Below, piece by piece: positions 55,367 through 64,000 of a stretch of DNA of 64,000 nucleotides (its first letter is position 1; each line of letters opens with the position of its first letter). The stretch comes from Clostridium thermosuccinogenes (lineage in GTDB: Bacteria; Bacillota; Clostridia; Acetivibrionales; DSM-5807), in NCBI RefSeq assembly GCF_002896855.1, contig NZ_CP021850.1:145665-209664 (forward strand), in the 5' to 3' direction. The translations under genes were made by a program, and so were the position numbers. Below the pieces are notes generated by a model. That model saw nothing but the letters and a program-made list of their open reading frames with translations. It searched no databases and was not told the DNA's origin.

Positions 55367-58018
55367 GTGCAAATATACAGTATTCAGTGCTTTTCAGGCA
55401 GGAATATTTACAGCCACAAACCTGTTGTCAAAATGGTTCTAAATATAGGAGACTATTATAAGACAACTACCAAGGATATTCCTGGCTTTAATGAAAAGCT
55501 TATTAAACTTTTCCCAGGACTGGGAAAACACCATTGTTCCCTTGGCTACGAGGGAGGATTTTTGGAACGTCTGAAGGAAGGAACCTATATCGGACATGTC
55601 ACCGAGCATCTGATTCTGGAACTGCAGTGCCTGACCGGCAGCAATGTAAACTATGGCAAAACCAGAGTTATCATGGAACCAAGTCTGTATTACATCGTCT
55701 ACCAATATGAGAATGAGAAATGCGCAGTAGAGTGCGGTAGAGCTGCCGTTGACATAGTTACGTGCTTGGCAGAGGGTAAGGAAATCGATATTGACACTAT
55801 TCTGCACAATCTGAAAAAAGTTGCGATTGAGTCGGAGATGGGTCCCAGCACAAAATCCATATATGATGAAGCCAGAAGAAGGGGAATCCCTGTAACGCGA
55901 ATAGGAAACGAAAGCCTTCTGCAGCTAGGCTATGGGAAATATCGAAGACTTATCGAGGCTTCCTTAAGCGATGCCCCCAGCTGCATTAACGTAGATATAG
56001 CAGGAAACAAGCATCTGACAAAGCAGATACTCATGGATAGCAATATCCCCGTTCCCTTTGGGGAATTGGTTTATACAGAAGAATCCGCTGTGGCTGCTGC
56101 CAGGGAAATAGGATTTCCGCTGGTTTTGAAGCCATATAATGCAAACCAGGGAAAAGGCGTGACCCTGGACATCAGGAATGAGGATCAAGTGCGCAGGGCA
56201 TACAGGGAAGCGGCAAAATACTGTAATACCGTGATAGTGGAAAGATATATACCCGGTAAAGATTACCGTGTTCTGGTCGTAGGGGGAAAGGTGGCGGCAG
56301 TAGCCGAAAGAAGACCTCCCATGGTGACAGGGGACGGGGTGCATACGGTGAAGGAATTGGTGGATATCGAAAACATGAATCCGCTGCGGGGGGATGATCA
56401 TGAAAAACCTCTCACAAAGATAAAGCTGGATGAGGTTGCCCGGCAGGTTCTGGCTAAATACGGAATGGATGAAAACTATGTCCCTGAACCGGGAAAGACA
56501 GTCCGGCTCAGAGAAAATGGAAATTTAAGCACCGGTGGGACAGCGAAGGATTGCACGGACCTGATACACCCATATAACTGCGCCCTGGCAGTTAAAGCAG
56601 CTGAATTGATCGGCCTCGACATAGCTGGTATTGATATCACGGCAGAAGATATTTCCGTTCCTCTGAACTCTACAAACGGAGCCATAATCGAGGTGAATGC
56701 AGCGCCCGGGCTCAGAATGCATTTGTACCCTACAGAAGGAAAGAAGCGAAATATAGCCGGGGATATCCTGGACATGATGTTTCCGGAAGGCAAACCTTTC
56801 ACCATACCGATAATTTCGGTGACAGGAACAAACGGAAAGACGACCACCACCCGGCTTATACGGCATACCCTCTCCCTCACCGGGAAGGTCGTCGGCATGA
56901 CATCCACCAGTGGTATCTATATTGGTGATGAATGCATATTAAAAGGTGACAATACTGGCCCGATAAGCGCCAGAATGGTTTTATCCGACAGCAGGGTGGA
57001 GGCAGCGGTCCTGGAAACAGCCCGGGGAGGCATTGTAAGGAAAGGACTGGGGTATGACCTGGCGGATGTGGGGGTTGTCATCAATGTAAGCGATGACCAC
57101 TTAGGCCTGGACGGAATAGAGACTCTGGAGGATCTTGCCTTTGCCAAATCCCTCGTTCTTGAGGCAGTAAAACCGGATGGCTATGCGGTCATAAATGCGG
57201 ACGATGAGATGGCCGAATATATGATTTCCAGGGTGCGCTCAAGGATGGTGCTTTTTTCACGCAGTCCTGACAATCCACTGGTAGTAAGCCATATTGGCTC
57301 AGGTGGAAAGGCGGTATATATGGAGGGCAGCTCAATATATATCTGCAATGGAAAAGTGAGAAGCTTTGTAATGAACGTGGAGGACATCCCTATAACTTTT
57401 GGCGGGATGGTGGACTGCAACATTGAAAACTCCCTTGCAGCGGTATCTGCCCTTTTTTCTGTCAATGTTTCCATAAGTGCCATAAGAAAAGGCCTCAGGA
57501 GCTTCAAGCCTGATACCGTATCCAACCCCGGCAGATTCAACCTGTTTGATATGGGCAATTTCAAGGTGATGCTGGATTACGGGCATAACCCTGCAGGATA
57601 CAAGGCTTTGATCAAATTCCTCCAAAAGACGGATGCCAAGAGACTGGTAGGGATAATCGGTGTTCCGGGAGACCGGCTGGACAGAAATATTCGGGAAGTG
57701 GGGGAAATCTGCGGCAAAGTGTTTTCCAACATATATATCAAGGAAGACCGGGACTTGAGGGGAAGAAAGCCGGGAGAAGTGGCAGATATACTATATGAGG
57801 GGGTAATGAAATCTCCCATAGAAAAGGAAAATGTAAAAATCATAAGGAATGAGCTGGAGGCTCTTGAGACAGCCATGCTGGATGCACAGCCGGGAGACAT
57901 GATAGTAATGCTTTATGAGGAGTTTGAACCGGCTGTGGAGCTTGTCAGCAGATTTGCCCATGAACTTGAGAAAAACTCCCTTTGCACCGATTTAGAGGTG
58001 AAGGAGCACGTAGGGTAG
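55367..58018 (+). CDS. cphA: Cyanophycin synthetase
   Basis: CphA polymerises arginine and aspartate with ATP. The 883-residue protein has the full layout: an N-terminal domain (1-160), an ATP-grasp domain (about 210-470; LVLKPYNANQGKGVTLDI and IIEVNAAPGLRMHLYP) and a Mur-ligase-like domain with the P-loop SVTGTNGKTTTTRLIRHT near residue 485 and the DYGHNPAGYKAL region near 740. It starts with GTG at 55367 after TAGGAGGA. Cyanophycin in non-photosynthetic clostridia serves as a nitrogen and carbon reserve, often in sporulation. Confidence 0.96.
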   Translation: MQIYSIQCFSGRNIYSHKPVVKMVLNIGDYYKTTTKDIPGFNEKLIKLFPGLGKHHCSLGYEGGFLERLKEGTYIGHVTEHLILELQCLTGSNVNYGKTRVIMEPSLYYIVYQYENEKCAVECGRAAVDIVTCLAEGKEIDIDTILHNLKKVAIESEMGPSTKSIYDEARRRGIPVTRIGNESLLQLGYGKYRRLIEASLSDAPSCINVDIAGNKHLTKQILMDSNIPVPFGELVYTEESAVAAAREIGFPLVLKPYNANQGKGVTLDIRNEDQVRRAYREAAKYCNTVIVERYIPGKDYRVLVVGGKVAAVAERRPPMVTGDGVHTVKELVDIENMNPLRGDDHEKPLTKIKLDEVARQVLAKYGMDENYVPEPGKTVRLRENGNLSTGGTAKDCTDLIHPYNCALAVKAAELIGLDIAGIDITAEDISVPLNSTNGAIIEVNAAPGLRMHLYPTEGKKRNIAGDILDMMFPEGKPFTIPIISVTGTNGKTTTTRLIRHTLSLTGKVVGMTSTSGIYIGDECILKGDNTGPISARMVLSDSRVEAAVLETARGGIVRKGLGYDLADVGVVINVSDDHLGLDGIETLEDLAFAKSLVLEAVKPDGYAVINADDEMAEYMISRVRSRMVLFSRSPDNPLVVSHIGSGGKAVYMEGSSIYICNGKVRSFVMNVEDIPITFGGMVDCNIENSLAAVSALFSVNVSISAIRKGLRSFKPDTVSNPGRFNLFDMGNFKVMLDYGHNPAGYKALIKFLQKTDAKRLVGIIGVPGDRLDRNIREVGEICGKVFSNIYIKEDRDLRGRKPGEVADILYEGVMKSPIEKENVKIIRNELEALETAMLDAQPGDMIVMLYEEFEPAVELVSRFAHELEKNSLCTDLEVKEHVG

Positions 58019-58588
58019 GTAAATGGCTGCGATTTATGCTTAATTGCGGTTTGCTTGGAAATATATAGCGAGAAAATATAGCAAGAAAAGTGTAATTTTA
58101 AAGTCAATAAAATTCAACTTGGCAATGAGGAGAAAGCAATTGCCGGAAGGTAACTCAATGATATATAAGGAACGTATTCTGAGGAAATAATTTTAGGCTC
58201 CCCTGCTTTAAGACATTTTCCTTAAGAATTCATCTTCCGATGCTATTGAAGTTTATCCGAGAGGCTAGGCTTTCTCTTTCATGCAAATAAATATGTAAAT
58301 TCTTTGTTGATGTGCTGTATAAAGAATTTCCTGCATAAAACCATGCCTGTCCCTTCCATGCTCTGGACACTTTAGCCGGCAGTGAAGTATAATTAAACCT
58401 GTATCAAAGTAAATTTTCTTTGTCATTCATTGTGGTATTACGAGGGATGCTTTTAACAGCAAAGGCAATATTTAAGTTAAAGTTCATTGTGCTGTCGAAA
58501 ACGTTGGAACAGTAAGTTAAATTATTACCAAAGCAAATATAGTGCAGATTTGACAAGGACGAGATTTTGAAATGAGGTTGCGAAGGAT
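58019..58588. other. 570-base intergenic region
   Basis: It lies between cphA and folE and should contain the end of the cyanophycin operon and the folE promoter. A minor inverted repeat GGCAAT/ATTGCC is seen near 58122-58144. No open frame, riboswitch core or strong terminator was seen. Confidence 0.4.
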
Positions 58589-59149
58589 ATGGACAAGGAG
58601 AGGATTAAAAAGGCAGTGAGGGAACTGCTGGCAGCTATTGGAGATGATCCTGACCGGGAAGGCTTGAGGGAAACACCGGACAGGGTGGCGAGGATGTGCG
58701 AGGAGATATTTGCCGGGATGTACATGAATCCCAAAGATGTGGTAAAAATTTTTCAGGAGGAAAACCATGAGGAGATGGTGCTGGTAAAGGATATACCGGT
58801 TTATTCAGTCTGTGAGCATCACCTTCTTCCTTTCATAGGTGTCGCCCATGTTGCCTATATCCCCAGGAAAGGCAGAGTAATGGGCCTGAGCAAGCTGGCA
58901 AGAATAGTGGATATCATAGCAAAGAAGCCTCAGCTTCAGGAAAGGTTGGGAAGCCAGGTGGCAGACACCATCATGGAGACCCTCGAACCCCTCGGTGTGG
59001 CGGTGGTGATTGAGGCAGAGCACCTGTGCATGACCATGAGGGGGATAAAGAAGCCTGGAGCCAAAACGGTTACATCTGCCCTCAGAGGAATAATGAAAAC
59101 GGATGCAAGAACGCGAGCTGAGACCATGTCCCTTATTAACGGACGGTAG
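58589..59149 (+). CDS. folE: GTP cyclohydrolase I
   Basis: FolE opens GTP to dihydroneopterin triphosphate, the first step of folate synthesis. The 186-residue product contains [20 protein letters not shown] (zinc ligands Cys75 and His78) and EHLCMTMRG with the third ligand. AAGGAT precedes the ATG. It stands apart from folP-folB-folK by the minus-strand gene and is probably transcribed from its own promoter. Confidence 0.96.
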   Translation: MDKERIKKAVRELLAAIGDDPDREGLRETPDRVARMCEEIFAGMYMNPKDVVKIFQEENHEEMVLVKDIPVYSVCEHHLLPFIGVAHVAYIPRKGRVMGLSKLARIVDIIAKKPQLQERLGSQVADTIMETLEPLGVAVVIEAEHLCMTMRGIKKPGAKTVTSALRGIMKTDARTRAETMSLINGR

Positions 59150-59241
59150 ATAAGTATTTTTTTAAAAATATGATTAAGCATAAAATTATAACAGATACTT
59201 TGGGGTAATAGCTTAAAAAGAATTGGAGATAGCTCTTTTTA

Positions 59242-59320
59242 CATGCAAAAATTATATACAAAAATTATATGCAAAAACTTATTTGCAAAATAAAAAATTA
59301 TATGCAAAAAAACTTATATG
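59242..59320. repeat. Short A/T-rich tandem repeat
   Basis: Five imperfect units of the form ATGCAAAAATTATAT (13-19 bases) follow one another after folE. The repeats are flanked by the terminator at 59341. Confidence 0.6.
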
Positions 59321-59340
59321 AAGAGAAATGAAAAGTTAGA

Positions 59341-59374
59341 AAAAAAGACCCTGGCTTATTGCCAAGGTCTTTTT
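59341..59374. terminator. Bidirectional intrinsic terminator
   Basis: AGACC at 59346-59350 pairs with GGTCT at 59366-59370, and TGGC with GCCA inside, a five-base loop, A-run before and T-run after. It separates the convergent folE and the minus-strand gene. Confidence 0.88.
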
Positions 59375-59380
59375 AAAATA

Positions 59381-60760
59381 TTAGTTGGCGTATCTGTTCA
59401 CCATGAACTGATGGTGCTTGCTGCTGGATATGTATTGCTTTAACGCCGGTTCAATTTCTGACTTTTTCAGGTAACGAAAACGGATTGTGGTATGATTTTC
59501 AAAACCGTTCTCATATACCAGCTTCATGACGGTCTTATGGTCCACATGGTACTTGTTCATCAATTCCTGAACGGTGATGTAGTCCTCCAGCGGCCTTGGT
59601 ATCAAAGGGTCGCCTCCGAAGTACTTGTTGCATAGTTTCGTTATTGTAGTAGGATTGCTGCAGAGCTTTTGGGCTATCTGGACATAAGTTAAACCCTGCT
59701 TGCGCAGCCTGTATACCTCGTCCTTATCGATTTCGCCGGCATCCTTTTTCGCGGTTTTATAGATGAACCCATAACTGGCTACAAAATCACTAATCGACAT
59801 ATTTTTGCTTTTTGCGTGACGTTTGATAAAATTGTATAATGTAATATGAGTGCGTAAATTATATATATACTTGCCTTTAGCCACCTGTTTCAGGCGTTCG
59901 GCTATTTTCTGGTCACGCTTTTTGTCTGCCAGATTTTTTATGTCTTTTATAAGCTCACTTTTATGCTCAGGATCATCTATTGTCTTATACAAATAATATT
60001 CCTTTGCCTTTAGCACCGACGAATCGAACAGAGCCGCCAGCATCCCCGCTAGTCCCAGCTTTCTGAAATCCGAAGAATTTAACAGCAGGATATCATCCAA
60101 TGTATATCTCTTTTTTTTGAAAGTTGTGTGCATGTGATAAAATGCATTATCAAGAGATTCGGATGCAGCCCATTTCACCTTGTACTTGAAGTCGGTAGGG
60201 TGAAACCTGCCAGGGTAAACAAAGTCAAAAAGGGCGAAAATAGACCAGTTGAAGCGGGAAAGCACATTGTATATGCCGTACTTCAACAGCCTCTTTTTCC
60301 AATCCAGAGTAGGAATATCCTCAACCCTGCGGATGCCCTCATTCCTTACCATATACTGTACAGCTTCGATAACAGCATTGTCATCATTCCAGATTCCATG
60401 CTTGCTCCACATCCATTCCCGGAGAGTCCTGTTCTTGAACTCCTCGGGGTAAGCGTTCTTTAACAGAGCCAGGATGTCATGGTTAAAAACCTGCTGTACC
60501 ATTCCAAAGAGCTTATGCTCAATAAGTATGTTTTTTATCTCTTTCAGGTTATACTTTGGAAGGTCGGTGACTTCAATATGTGCTAGGTTTTCAAGGCAAT
60601 AACGGGTATATATCCTGCATTTTGTCTTAATGCCGCTAAGCTGGTATTTTTCATAGTACCAGGTGTTTTTTGGAAATCTTTTGTCTTCGTTTTCGAGCAC
60701 TTCCTTATACTCAACCAGAGCCTTTAGCTCATCTGTGCTTAGTTTAAACAAATTTACCAT
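59381..60760 (-). CDS. Unrecognised protein with C-terminal helix-turn-helix segments
   Basis: The 459-residue protein has an N-terminal half of repeated aromatic-rich helices (AYPEEFKNRTLREWMWSKHGI; DFVYPGRFHPTDFKYKVKWAA) that recall uncharacterised repeat proteins such as DUF4046. The C-terminal third has two probable helix-turn-helix units: VYRLRKQGLTYVQIAQKLCS (near 350-380) and ITVQELMNKYHVDHKTVMKLV (near 395-425). No nuclease or recombinase triad was seen. It is an isolated minus-strand gene between two parts of the folate genes, with a weak ribosome site. A DNA-binding regulator or a domesticated mobile gene are both possible. Confidence 0.55.
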   Translation of the reverse strand: MVNLFKLSTDELKALVEYKEVLENEDKRFPKNTWYYEKYQLSGIKTKCRIYTRYCLENLAHIEVTDLPKYNLKEIKNILIEHKLFGMVQQVFNHDILALLKNAYPEEFKNRTLREWMWSKHGIWNDDNAVIEAVQYMVRNEGIRRVEDIPTLDWKKRLLKYGIYNVLSRFNWSIFALFDFVYPGRFHPTDFKYKVKWAASESLDNAFYHMHTTFKKKRYTLDDILLLNSSDFRKLGLAGMLAALFDSSVLKAKEYYLYKTIDDPEHKSELIKDIKNLADKKRDQKIAERLKQVAKGKYIYNLRTHITLYNFIKRHAKSKNMSISDFVASYGFIYKTAKKDAGEIDKDEVYRLRKQGLTYVQIAQKLCSNPTTITKLCNKYFGGDPLIPRPLEDYITVQELMNKYHVDHKTVMKLVYENGFENHTTIRFRYLKKSEIEPALKQYISSSKHHQFMVNRYAN

Positions 60761-61236
60761 TAGCCTTGATGATTCCTTCCCTGTATTTTAGTAAAGTAAT
60801 TGGTTGATATCAATATATTAGTACTTTTATAATTCAGCTTTCAATATGAATTTTCTACAAACTTTTCAACAATATATAGGGAATTTAGCAAAATGAATTA
60901 CTACAGAAAACCAGCGGTTAAATGACCATTGCCTGTGCTGCTAAAATACCCTGTACTGATAAAATACAAAGAAGCATTATTGCTTTTAAAAAATGGATAT
61001 TTATTATATAATAAGAGCAATAATAAGGATGATACGGCATGTCCGCAATGAACGCGGCTTTGAAGAGAGTAAAATTCTATATTCCTATTCGGGATTTTTC
61101 CTAAAAAACTCAAATACAACATCGGGCCTTTGCTTGGCGCGGACATGCGGCAAACCTTCAGGTAAAGCTTTGCTATAGCCCGTAATTTGCCGAAGGCACC
61201 GGTGTGCACCCGTATTTTGAGAAAGGAGTGGCTGCT
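60761..61236. other. 476-base region upstream of folP with a long-range inverted repeat
   Basis: GCATGTCCGC at 61037-61046 and GCGGACATGC at 61139-61148 are exact complements separated by 92 bases, and would close a large hairpin in the leader of folP. The enclosed sequence does not match a tetrahydrofolate riboswitch that I can recognise. No gene with a convincing ribosome site is seen here. Confidence 0.5.
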
Positions 61237-62418
61237 TTGGTAAATGCAAGACTTTTATATATAGAAAAAATAGGCGAAGCAAAGGAAGAAGTCAGAAAGA
61301 TCGGTGCAGATGCAGCATCCATATCATGGCTTGCGCCAAAAGCGGTGCATATGACAATAAAGCTGGAGAACGTGAGCTCTTTTGCGGCAAATATCATCAA
61401 GCAGGAGATGCTTGGATTAGGCGGCGATGCAGCAGTAAACAAAGGATGTGCCGACTGCAGTGTTGAGAAAACCGGCGTGCTGCTGATGGGAACTTACAGT
61501 CAGATCAGCAGGCTTGTGTACAAGCTCAGTCTGCATTCTGCCGGCTTGAAGGGGATAGGCGAGGAGATCCGGCAGGTGATAAGCGCTGTGGATCAGGGAA
61601 AGCCGAAGTATTTTGAATGCGGAAAGCACAAGCTGGAAATAGGTGAAAAAACATATATCATGGGCATATTGAATGTAACTCCCGATTCCTTTTCTGATGG
61701 AGGTAAATATAACAGTATAGAGGCAGCAGTGCGCAGAGCTAAGGAAATGGTAGAGGATGGAGCTGAGATAATTGATGTTGGCGGGGAGTCTACAAGGCCC
61801 GGATATACACCCGTAGATGCTTCTGAAGAAATTAACCGGGTTGTGCCGGTTATCGATATTTTGTCTAAAGAGCTGAACGTACCCATATCGGTGGATACCT
61901 CCAAGGCGGCTACGGCGGAGAAGGCTCTGAAGGCTGGTGCACATATCATAAACGATGTATGGGGACTGCAGAGGGATCCGGCTATGGCGGAGGTGGCATC
62001 GAGATTTGGAGCCGGAGTGATATTAATGCACAATGGGAATGAAGTGGTCCGTGGAGACGTTATGGAAGAAATTCTGAGATTTCTCCGTAAGAGCATCGAA
62101 ATAGCCGAAAAAGCAGGGATAAGCAGGGAGTGCTTATGCGTGGACCCAGGAATAGGGTTTGCCAAGACTCTGGAGCAAAACCTGGAGACAATGAGAAGGC
62201 TAAAGGAGCTGAATTCGCTGAATCTGCCAGTGCTGCTGGGGACCTCAAGAAAATCCCTCATAGGCAACGTATTGGAGCTGCCTGTCAATGAAAGGCTGGA
62301 GGGTACGGCGGCAACCGTCACCCTCGGAATAGCAAACGGAGCTGATATAGTGCGTGTGCATGATGTCAGGGAAATGTCCAGAGTGGTCAGAATGACCGAT
62401 GCCATGGTGAGAGTATAG
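61237..62418 (+). CDS. folP: Dihydropteroate synthase with N-terminal extension
   Basis: FolP joins p-aminobenzoate to dihydropterin pyrophosphate. The synthase domain starts near residue 140 with IMGILNVTPDSFSDGGKY and includes DVGGESTRPGYTPVDASEE, SVDTSKAATAEKAL and DPGIGFAKTLEQNLETM. The first 140 residues form an extra domain (MTIKLENVSSFAANIIKQEM, cysteines in GCADCSVEK) found in clostridial FolP and of unknown role. I start at TTG 61237, eight bases after AAAGGAG; upstream in-frame GTGs at 61204 and 61228 are less likely. folB follows. Confidence 0.93.
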   Translation: MVNARLLYIEKIGEAKEEVRKIGADAASISWLAPKAVHMTIKLENVSSFAANIIKQEMLGLGGDAAVNKGCADCSVEKTGVLLMGTYSQISRLVYKLSLHSAGLKGIGEEIRQVISAVDQGKPKYFECGKHKLEIGEKTYIMGILNVTPDSFSDGGKYNSIEAAVRRAKEMVEDGAEIIDVGGESTRPGYTPVDASEEINRVVPVIDILSKELNVPISVDTSKAATAEKALKAGAHIINDVWGLQRDPAMAEVASRFGAGVILMHNGNEVVRGDVMEEILRFLRKSIEIAEKAGISRECLCVDPGIGFAKTLEQNLETMRRLKELNSLNLPVLLGTSRKSLIGNVLELPVNERLEGTAATVTLGIANGADIVRVHDVREMSRVVRMTDAMVRV

Positions 62419-62480
62419 ATGGCCGAATTATGCCACTACTGTTGCCGGTAGAGAAAATAACCATAAATAGTGAGGAGGCA

Positions 62481-62855
62481 ATGGCTATAGATAAAATTAC
62501 ACTGAAAAATATGAAGTTTTTTGCTTATCATGGGGTCTATGAAAAGGAACGGCTGGAAGGTCAGAATTTTTTCATAGATGTGGAAATGTACTTGGATTTA
62601 AGAAAGCCTGGGGTTACGGACAATCTTGAAGATACGATAAACTATTCCGATGTTTACAAACTTGTACAAAAAATCACGCAGGGCAATAGTTTCAAGCTAA
62701 TTGAGAAGTTGGCCGAGAGTATTTCCGGGGAAATATTGTCCACTTTTACCCGTATAGAAACAGTTAAGGTACGGGTCCGAAAACCACAGGCTCCTATAGG
62801 CGGTGTGCTGGACTGGGCCGAAGTTGAAGTGGAGAGGTCTGCCCATGGCGCATAA
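62481..62855 (+). CDS. folB: Dihydroneopterin aldolase
   Basis: FolB converts dihydroneopterin to hydroxymethyl-dihydropterin. The product of 124 residues has the family start DKITLKNMKFFAYHGVYEKE, then DTINYSDVYKLV and the C-terminal RVRKPQAPIGGVLDWAEVEV. ATG 62481 follows GAGGAGG at 62472-62478; the short spacing suggests the upstream GAGG is used. Its end overlaps folK by 11 bases. Confidence 0.94.
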   Translation: MAIDKITLKNMKFFAYHGVYEKERLEGQNFFIDVEMYLDLRKPGVTDNLEDTINYSDVYKLVQKITQGNSFKLIEKLAESISGEILSTFTRIETVKVRVRKPQAPIGGVLDWAEVEVERSAHGA

Positions 62856-63357
62856 GGCATATATAGCCCTGGGATCCAACCTGGGGGACAGGGAAGGACA
62901 TCTGACCGGTGCACTGCAATATATATCCGGGATAACCGGTACGCGCATTCTTTCGATTTCAAATATTTACGAGACTGATCCCGTCGGATATACCGAGCAG
63001 GGCAAATTTCTCAATATGGTGGTTTTGGTCGGGACAAGCTTGTCTCCTCTCAGGCTTCTGGATGAATTGCAGAAAATGGAACAGGAGTTTAAAAGGTCCC
63101 GCGAAATCCGCTGGGGTCCAAGGACCCTGGATGCGGACATATTGCTTTACGATGATATAAAATTAGATGATCCAAGGCTTGTAATACCCCATCCGCGGAT
63201 GCTTGAGCGGGCTTTTGTGCTGATACCGCTTAAGGATGTGAACCCTGGTTTTATGGTGGGTGAAAAAACTCTGGAAGACATGATCCAAGAATGCTGTGAC
63301 AAGGATGGGGTAAAGCTGTATAAGAAAATGGACAATGGGGTGGGATTTTGTGGCTGA
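62845..63357 (+). CDS. folK: 2-amino-4-hydroxy-6-hydroxymethyldihydropteridine pyrophosphokinase
   Basis: FolK transfers pyrophosphate from ATP to hydroxymethyl-dihydropterin, providing the substrate of FolP. The 170-residue product begins MAHKAYIALGSNLGDREGHL and has the signature RWGPRTLDADILLYDD with the two metal aspartates. ATG 62845 overlaps the folB end and has GAGAGG ahead. The following gene starts inside its last codons. Confidence 0.95.
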   Translation: MAHKAYIALGSNLGDREGHLTGALQYISGITGTRILSISNIYETDPVGYTEQGKFLNMVVLVGTSLSPLRLLDELQKMEQEFKRSREIRWGPRTLDADILLYDDIKLDDPRLVIPHPRMLERAFVLIPLKDVNPGFMVGEKTLEDMIQECCDKDGVKLYKKMDNGVGFCG

Positions 63358-64000
63358 GGTATACTTTTACATACCTGCAAACGAGGCTGACAAGGCGGTT
63401 GAATGCGGATTAAAGCTTTCCCAATGGCATGACAGGGTGGTTAACATAGGTGGAGAAAATAAAAAATGCATATCTGCCCTGCTAAATCCAAAAGATGATA
63501 TGATCAAATTTATGTCGTCGGAATTCCGGTGCCTGAAAATTGAAGTCCAACCCGGATACAGTCTTGTTTCTGACGGATATCTGTATGATATAGGACAAAA
63601 ATTCCCGGAGATGCTATCTCTTTATGAAAGGTCTATTATGCCTTTGGAAGATTACACCTTCGGGTTGTACCGTCTGCCCGTATGCCTTATCACCAGCACC
63701 ATAATGTCGGAGCAGATAAGCATTATGGACAAACGAATAGATTCCCCTGTCCTGTTCAACAATTCGGAGGAACTATATGTAAGCAGCATCATCGAAAACA
63801 ACAGGGAGATAAATGATGATTTTTATGATATGCTGCTGTATTGTTTTTTGTGCAGCCTCGCTGATGACGGCAAGGTTGCCAAAATAGAAGACAGGGATGC
63901 CGGTGTTGCTGTATTTATTAACAAGGATGAAAGCAGTACCTGCACCGTCAGGATACCTGATAAAAAGCGATGGGCATTGGAGACTGCCGATATATTCCGT
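63350..64000 (+). CDS. Unknown gene, open at the window end
   Basis: From GTG 63350 (overlapping the last eight bases of folK) a frame stays open for 217 codons to the edge of the window. It begins with VAEVYFYIPANEADKAVECG, contains LNPKDDMIKFMSSEFRCLKIEVQPGY and YDMLLYCFLCSLADDGKVAKIE, and has no signal peptide or membrane helix. The codon use matches the fol genes. I do not recognise the family. The overlap with folK points to cotranscription. Confidence 0.7.
   Translation, partial: MAEVYFYIPANEADKAVECGLKLSQWHDRVVNIGGENKKCISALLNPKDDMIKFMSSEFRCLKIEVQPGYSLVSDGYLYDIGQKFPEMLSLYERSIMPLEDYTFGLYRLPVCLITSTIMSEQISIMDKRIDSPVLFNNSEELYVSSIIENNREINDDFYDMLLYCFLCSLADDGKVAKIEDRDAGVAVFINKDESSTCTVRIPDKKRWALETADIFR

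Noticed and set aside
60993..61178. Short plus-strand frame of 61 codons upstream of folP
   Set aside because: It has no ribosome site and overlaps the inverted repeat of the leader.
61593..62405. Long 270-codon open frame on the minus strand
   Set aside because: It lies entirely inside folP, which has strong family motifs, and has a serine/proline-rich composition typical of antisense frames.

Overview
The window looks like a chromosomal segment of an anaerobic, motile, Gram-positive clostridium (Bacillota, Clostridia). The evidence is AGGAGG-type ribosome sites with frequent GTG and TTG starts, a flaG-fliD-fliS set with a sigma-D-like promoter, an M-box leader in front of corA, a Tad pilus operon without a secretin, an S-layer-homology protein, a Gram-positive-type Opp transporter and a cyanophycin locus. 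The gene content would fit the Acetivibrio/Ruminiclostridium neighbourhood, but that placement is inference only.

Layout. 1-15.6 kb is a glycan island: two multi-domain glycosyltransferases, then rfbF-rfbG-rfbH for a CDP-deoxyhexose, a short-chain dehydrogenase, a zinc-finger C-methyltransferase, a split transketolase, a 5'-truncated rfbB and rfbA. It runs straight into 15.6-19.8 kb, the late flagellar genes flaG, fliD, fliS and a FlgN/FliT-like chaperone, so flagellin or surface glycosylation is the likely purpose. 19.8-21.3 kb is a consensus promoter, an M-box Mg2+ riboswitch, a terminator and corA. 21.3-22.5 kb has a small membrane protein and a PflX-type radical SAM protein.

22.8-36.8 kb is a Tad/Flp pilus locus. 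It opens with a Ser/Thr kinase fused to a degenerate TadZ/CpaE-like domain, then CpaF, TadB, TadC, a Flp-like pilin, two pseudopilin-like proteins, CpaB, an SLH protein and a 1787-residue repeat-containing surface protein. 36.9-41.0 kb is mixed: a coiled-coil protein, an AraC regulator, a MYG1-family protein and a DUF3298-like protein. 41.2-44.4 kb is leuC-leuD-leuB. 44.7-50.6 kb on the minus strand is oppB-C-D-F-A.

51.3-58.0 kb starts with a LexA-like repressor whose protease centre is degenerate. Two tandem, diverged copies of a large structured RNA follow. Several of their helices are preserved by compensatory base changes, and I cannot assign them to a known class. Next come iadA, a small membrane protein, cyanophycinase and cyanophycin synthetase, which together make and degrade a nitrogen-storage polymer. 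58.6-64.0 kb is folate synthesis (folE, then folP-folB-folK and an open partial gene), split by an unrecognised minus-strand protein with helix-turn-helix segments.

The most unusual items are the tandem RNA pair, the kinase-TadZ fusion and the CDP-sugar cluster with its own split transketolase. No rRNA, tRNA, intact insertion sequence or CRISPR array was seen.
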